Shown: positions 6,475 through 10,232 of the stretch, piece after piece
How the letters are laid out: each line of letters begins with the position of its first letter
Position numbering within the stretch: position 1 is the stretch's first letter
NCBI GenBank assembly: GCA_947624915.1
Contig: CANQMF010000033.1
Location: forward strand, 1 to 10,232
From: an uncultured Bacilli bacterium
Lineage (GTDB): Bacteria > Bacillota_I > Bacilli_A > RF39 > UBA660
Length of the DNA stretch: 10,232 bases
Direction of reading: 5' to 3'
The notes under the pieces: generated by a model
The model's input: only the letters and a program-made list of their open reading frames with translations
What the model was told of the DNA's origin: nothing
Databases searched by the model: none
Translations under genes and position numbers: made by a program

Positions 6475-8442
6475 ATGAAAAAGTTAAAAGTTTTACTTGA
6501 AATATTGGTCATTATCATAGCTTTTTTTATGGTTGGATATCTAGGTTTATACCTATTTGCACGCTATAAAACTAAATTACCAATTGAGTCTGCAAATAAG
6601 TTTTATATATATGATGCAAATAACGCTCTAGTTGAAAGCTTAAATGACAAATGGATCCCTTTGAGTAATATTTCACCAAACATAATTAATGCCACTATAT
6701 CCATTGAAGATAAAAACTTTTATAAACATTCCGGATTTGATTTTTTACGAATTATTAAGTCTTTATATGTTAATTTAAAAAATGGCAAAACCTTACAAGG
6801 AGCATCAACAATAAGTCAACAGCTCTCTAAGAATCTCTTTCTTTCTTTTGATAAAACTTGGGAAAGAAAAATTAAAGAAGCATGGTTAACAATTCAACTA
6901 GAAGCTCAATATGATAAAGACGAAATAATTGAAGCTTATCTTAACACTATTAATTATGGTGGAATATATGGGATTGAAAAAGCAAGTCAATATTATTATC
7001 ACAAAAGTGCGGCTGATTTATCTCTAGCAGAAGCTACTATCTTAGTAGGTATTCCTAAATCACCTAGTAATTACTCACCTATTTCCAATCTTGAAAATGC
7101 CAAAAAAAGGCAATTATTAATATTAGACGCCATGGTCAAAAATGGATACATTACAGAAGAAGAAAAACAAGCAGCATATAGTGAGGAACTAACATATTAT
7201 GGCAATTTTGTTAGTGATAGTTCTAAAACTATTATGTACTATAAAGATGCGGTAATACAAGAGCTACAATCAATCGAAAGTATACCATCATCATTTTTAG
7301 AAACCGGTGGTTTAAAAATATATACATATTTAGATCAAAATGCACAAGGAATTTTAGAAGCAGCTATGGACAAAAATATTACTAACAAAAATATCCAACT
7401 GGCTACTATTATGATGGAACCAAACACTGGACATATTATTGCCTTAACTGGCGGACGTGACTATTCAACTAGCGAATATAATCGCGCTATTAACGCCAAA
7501 AGACAAATGGGCTCTACTTTAAAACCCTTTCTATATTATGCTAGTTTAGAAAATGGTTTCACAGCCTCCACCACATTCACAAGTGAAAAAACAACTTTTG
7601 TTTTTTCAGAAGACCGAACATACAGTCCCGCTAATTATAATGATAGCTATGGCAATAAATCAATTTCAATGCCAGCAGCTTTAGCTTATAGTGATAATAT
7701 CTATGCTGTTAAAACGCATTTATTTTTAGGTGAAGAAACACTCGTTAATCTAATGAAAAGAGTAGGTATTACCACCGACATTAAAGCAATTCCTTCGCTA
7801 GCCCTTGGTAGTGAGGAAATGAAGTTAGTTGACATGACGGCCGCGTATGCTTCTTTAGCCAATTTAGGATACCGAGTTAAACCTCGCCTTATTAGTAGAA
7901 TAGAAGATATGAATGGCAATATTATATATGAAAACAAAGAAGAAACAGAGGCAGTTTTAAACTCATCTTTGGCCTTTATCATGAATGAAAACTTAACTAG
8001 TACGTACAATTATAACTTTGTTGACTATAACTATCCAACATGTCACGATCTAGCAACTAATATGACACATAAATATTCTATTAAAACTGGTACAACTGAC
8101 AGTGATCATCTTGTTTTTGGATATAATGCTAATATTGTTGTTGGAATGTGGAGCGGTAACGATGATAACACACCATCAGAAGTATCGAATGGTCGTGAAT
8201 TGAGACATATGTGGCTAGATATTGTCGAAAATTACTTAATGAATAAAGAGGTTGAATGGTATAAAGTACCGGATAACGTCGTTGGTGTCTTAGTAGATCC
8301 GATAAGTGGTAGTGTAGCAACTAAACAGACCAAAAATCCAACCATGTTTTACTATATTAAAGGTACTGAACCAACTTTTAATGACAACTTAGATTCATTA
8401 ATTCCAACTATCAAAGAAGAGGATACAACCGTAACTGGATAA
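6475..8442 (+). CDS. Class A penicillin-binding protein (PBP1A family, transglycosylase/transpeptidase)
   Basis: This bifunctional enzyme polymerises lipid II into glycan strands and cross-links the stem peptides on the outer face of the membrane. The 655-residue protein has a short Lys-rich cytosolic tail, one membrane anchor (about 7-29), then a GT51 transglycosylase domain with EDKNFYKHSGFD (catalytic E78), GASTISQQLSKN (109-120), RKIKEAWLTIQLE (131-143) and EIIEAYLNTINYG (150-162). The transpeptidase domain has the active-site SxxK as STLK (S347-K350), SDN (406-408) and KTGT (537-540). All catalytic motifs are intact. It ends with a short acidic tail and lacks the long C-terminal extension of Bacillus PBP1. 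The gene is a single plus-strand unit, divergent from ywiB and convergent with the DUF308 gene 10 nt away. The SD before ATG 6475 is weak (GAGTG), yet MKKLKVLLEI is a natural start. Confidence 0.97.
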   Translation: MKKLKVLLEILVIIIAFFMVGYLGLYLFARYKTKLPIESANKFYIYDANNALVESLNDKWIPLSNISPNIINATISIEDKNFYKHSGFDFLRIIKSLYVNLKNGKTLQGASTISQQLSKNLFLSFDKTWERKIKEAWLTIQLEAQYDKDEIIEAYLNTINYGGIYGIEKASQYYYHKSAADLSLAEATILVGIPKSPSNYSPISNLENAKKRQLLILDAMVKNGYITEEEKQAAYSEELTYYGNFVSDSSKTIMYYKDAVIQELQSIESIPSSFLETGGLKIYTYLDQNAQGILEAAMDKNITNKNIQLATIMMEPNTGHIIALTGGRDYSTSEYNRAINAKRQMGSTLKPFLYYASLENGFTASTTFTSEKTTFVFSEDRTYSPANYNDSYGNKSISMPAALAYSDNIYAVKTHLFLGEETLVNLMKRVGITTDIKAIPSLALGSEEMKLVDMTAAYASLANLGYRVKPRLISRIEDMNGNIIYENKEETEAVLNSSLAFIMNENLTSTYNYNFVDYNYPTCHDLATNMTHKYSIKTGTTDSDHLVFGYNANIVVGMWSGNDDNTPSEVSNGRELRHMWLDIVENYLMNKEVEWYKVPDNVVGVLVDPISGSVATKQTKNPTMFYYIKGTEPTFNDNLDSLIPTIKEEDTTVTG

Positions 8443-8463
8443 AAAAAGAAGATTACTCTTCTT
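8441..8463 (-). terminator. Weak terminator overlapping the end of the DUF308 gene
   Basis: AAGAAGA (8446-8452) and TCTTCTT (8457-8463) form a 7-bp stem with a 4-nt loop that contains part of the minus-strand stop codon. Read on the minus strand, five T follow the stem (8445-8441). The stem has only two G-C pairs, so efficiency is doubtful. The T-run favours the minus-strand gene; the plus-strand PBP transcript has no T-run here. Confidence 0.45.
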
Positions 8464-9058
8464 CAATGATAGCATCTTTTGACTCGCTTTCCTTCATTTC
8501 CTTTGTAACCTTCTTATTTAATACAGTTGAATAATCTTTATTTTGGGTTGTGTAATATATATAACTTGCCATCTCACTTATAGCATATATAATTAAAAAA
8601 GCGCCAAGTAAATTAGTCAACATTTGTGATAAAATAATCAAACCAATGATAATGATTAACAATGATTCGATGGTAAAGAATAAAGATCCCTTTTGATCAA
8701 TACTCTTAACAGCAATGCCTAACGTTAATCTTTGAATTCCTATAAATATAACAATTGTTCCAATGCATATACTAATTGTTACCATAACAGAAGTCGGAAA
8801 TATAATAATTACTCCACCTAATGCCATTAATAAAATACTAGTGATAATGTTACCAAATGATAGTGCATTAGTTTTGCGATGATTTAAATAGGTCATCAAA
8901 AGACGAATAATACCTGTTAAAATTAACACGCCACCAACACCATACCCTACTATTTCAAAGATAGCTTTACTGTCATTAAAACATAATATAATTCCTACTA
9001 TCAAAGTAACAATAGCTAAAACTAAAGACATAATATTAATTGGTTCTCTTTTACTCAT
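8453..9058 (-). CDS. DUF308/HdeD-like six-helix membrane protein
   Basis: This 201-residue integral membrane protein has six predicted hydrophobic segments (about 8-26, 33-57, 67-88, 89-115, 127-144 and 148-170) arranged as three similar hairpins, the pattern of the DUF308/HdeD family. Short loops such as YLNHRKTN carry positive charge. The last 30 residues form a charged cytosolic tail ending ESKDAIIEEE. HdeD in E. coli is linked to acid stress, but Firmicute members have no established role, so no function is assigned. The start at 9058 is supported by AGAGGTG (9064-9070) 5 nt upstream. The gene appears to stand alone, with its own promoter and the upstream thrS terminator separating it from thrS. 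It ends 10 nt from the convergent PBP gene. Confidence 0.8.
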   Translation of the reverse strand: MSKREPINIMSLVLAIVTLIVGIILCFNDSKAIFEIVGYGVGGVLILTGIIRLLMTYLNHRKTNALSFGNIITSILLMALGGVIIIFPTSVMVTISICIGTIVIFIGIQRLTLGIAVKSIDQKGSLFFTIESLLIIIIGLIILSQMLTNLLGAFLIIYAISEMASYIYYTTQNKDYSTVLNKKVTKEMKESESKDAIIEEE

Positions 9059-9063
9059 TTTTA

Positions 9064-9104
9064 CACCTCTTATTAATTATACAATATATATCAGAAAAAA
9101 GCAA
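9064..9104 (-). promoter_or_regulatory. Promoter and Shine-Dalgarno of the DUF308 gene
   Basis: On the minus strand, TTGCTT (9099-9104) and a perfect TATAAT (9076-9081) are 17 nt apart, and AGAGGTG (9064-9070) follows 5 nt after the -10. The predicted leader is only about 11 nt and begins at the SD itself. Confidence 0.65.
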
Positions 9105-9152
9105 AGTTATCTATAAGCAATAAATACCTATATTTACTATTATAATAAAATT

Positions 9153-9190
9153 AAAAAGACTGTTCCCTATGCCATTTAGGTTACAATCTT
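9153..9190 (-). terminator. Rho-independent terminator of thrS
   Basis: On the minus strand, AAGATTGT (9190-9183) pairs with ACAGTCTT (9163-9156) with one G-U wobble. An internal AA/GA step follows, then CCTA (9180-9177) pairs with TAGG (9169-9166) around a 7-nt loop. Three further T (9155-9153) extend the two that close the stem. It lies about 105 nt past the thrS stop; the sequence between holds no recognisable element. Confidence 0.8.
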
Positions 9191-9295
9191 AAATAATTAA
9201 ACGTTAAAATTTGAAATTCATTCATCTTGGTTAAAAATTTAAAACGAAGTTTTTATAAACAATCTAACCCTACCTGACTAATCATAACCAACTGT

Positions 9296-10232
9296 TTATT
9301 TTAATTGTTTACTTACATATGTAATAAATTCATCAAGCATCAATGTTGTTGTTTCTGATTGTCCAAACAAGCGATAGCTAACACTATCATTGTCCTTTTC
9401 TTTATCTCCTATGATTACTGTTATAGGTACTTTCTTCACTTGACTCTCACGCATACGATAGCTTAATTTTTCATCACGATCATCTAATTCAACTCGTACA
9501 TTAGCAGCAGTTAATAATTTTTTCACCTTTTTGGCATATTCTAGATGACACTCGTTATTAACAGGAATAATATTCACTTGCACTGGAGCTAACCACAATG
9601 GGAATACTCCTTTTGTTTCTTCTATAATATAAGCCATAAAGCGATCTAGTGAACCTAATATAGCTCGGTGCAAAACAACAGGTGTTTTTTTAGAACCATC
9701 AGAATCTACATATTTTAAATCAAACTTAGCAGGTAAGCAAAAATCTAACTGGCAAGTTGATAAAGTATATTCATTACCAACAGCCGGTTTAACGTTAACA
9801 TCTAATTTAGGCCCATAAAAAGCCGCTTCACCAATCTCCTCGGTATATTCAACACCTAATTCATTCAATACTTCTCTTATTTCATTTTCTGCTTTGTCCC
9901 ACATCTCATCATCAGGATGATATTTTTCTTTATCTAGTGGATCCCTTAGTGATAAAACACAACGATAATTCGTAATATTAAAGTCTTTATAAACATCAAA
10001 TATAAGATCAACCACATTTTTAAATTCTGATTTAATTTGTTCTGGCGTTACAAACAAATGAGCATCATTTTGACAAAAATGGCGACCACGTTCTATTCCC
10101 TTAATTGCACCACTAGCCTCATATCGAAAATCATGCGCAATTTCACCAATGCGAATAGGCAACTCTTTGTATGAATGTAATTTATTGGCATATATCATCA
10201 TATGATGGGGACAATTCATTGGTCTTAAGACA
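9296..10232 (-). CDS. thrS: Threonyl-tRNA synthetase, C-terminal part (5' end outside window)
   Basis: ThrRS charges tRNA-Thr with threonine. About 311 residues are visible of a protein normally near 640, so the TGS, editing and first part of the catalytic domain lie beyond the right edge. Counting from the MNCPHHM methionine as 1 (an internal residue, preceded in frame by VLRP), the class II core shows the zinc ligands C3, H54 (CQNDAH) and H184 (VVLHRAILGS), motif 2 FRYEASG (31-37) and motif 3 GSLDRFMAYIIEE (189-201). The HGTP anticodon-binding domain runs from about 211 (APVQVNIIPV) to the C-terminus, with DDRDEKLSYRMRE (246-258) and VPITVIIGDKE (264-274). All zinc ligands are present. It ends with TAA and is followed by its own terminator; whether a T-box controls it cannot be seen. 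Confidence 0.97.
   Translation of the reverse strand, partial: VLRPMNCPHHMMIYANKLHSYKELPIRIGEIAHDFRYEASGAIKGIERGRHFCQNDAHLFVTPEQIKSEFKNVVDLIFDVYKDFNITNYRCVLSLRDPLDKEKYHPDDEMWDKAENEIREVLNELGVEYTEEIGEAAFYGPKLDVNVKPAVGNEYTLSTCQLDFCLPAKFDLKYVDSDGSKKTPVVLHRAILGSLDRFMAYIIEETKGVFPLWLAPVQVNIIPVNNECHLEYAKKVKKLLTAANVRVELDDRDEKLSYRMRESQVKKVPITVIIGDKEKDNDSVSYRLFGQSETTTLMLDEFITYVSKQLK

Noticed and set aside
7701..8320. Minus-strand open frames inside the PBP gene
   Set aside because: They lie opposite the conserved transpeptidase domain, resemble no family I know, and have no SD.
9191..9295. Possible small RNA or leader between thrS and its terminator
   Set aside because: No stable hairpin, conserved motif or promoter could be seen; it reads as a plain 3' untranslated stretch.

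Overview
The window reads as chromosomal housekeeping DNA from a low-GC, walled Firmicute-type bacterium (class Bacilli sensu lato, possibly one of its uncultured gut lineages; the genus cannot be told from this sequence). The DNA is strongly AT-rich. Several markers fit Firmicutes: an RNA polymerase delta subunit (rpoE), the gene order DUF1934 (ywiB) - argS - rpoE that Bacillus also has, strong Shine-Dalgarno sites, and TATAAT -10 boxes. A class A penicillin-binding protein implies peptidoglycan synthesis. rnhB appears to end at TGA and Trp is encoded by TGG where checked, so the standard code is in use. Both points argue against a true Mollicute such as Mycoplasma.

Layout, left to right. 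Positions 1-292 hold no supported gene but do hold a good hairpin terminator. A compact minus-strand operon follows, transcribed from about 3654 down to 293: prfA (release factor 1), prmC (release factor glutamine methyltransferase, apparently without its N-terminal domain), rnhB (RNase HII) and a DHH/DHHA1 phosphoesterase. Its promoter (TTGTCT-17-TATAAT) and a terminator for the preceding operon lie between 3633 and 3775. The second minus-strand operon is ywiB - argS - rpoE (6377 to 3776). From a divergent 97-bp region, a class A PBP runs on the plus strand (6475-8442). It meets head-on a minus-strand six-helix DUF308/HdeD-like membrane protein (8453-9058) that has its own promoter. At the right edge is the C-terminal two thirds of thrS (minus strand, cut by the window end), followed by its own terminator.

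The themes are translation (RF1 and its modifying enzyme, ArgRS, ThrRS), nucleic-acid turnover (RNase HII, DHH phosphoesterase), transcription (delta) and cell-wall synthesis (PBP). I found no mobile element, CRISPR array, tRNA or rRNA, and no sign of an accessory defence or biosynthetic system. The points worth a second look are modest: the short PrmC with a non-ATG start, the DHH protein with atypical motif I spacing that is translationally coupled to RNase HII, recurrent very short predicted 5' leaders, and an unexplained hairpin close to the left edge.
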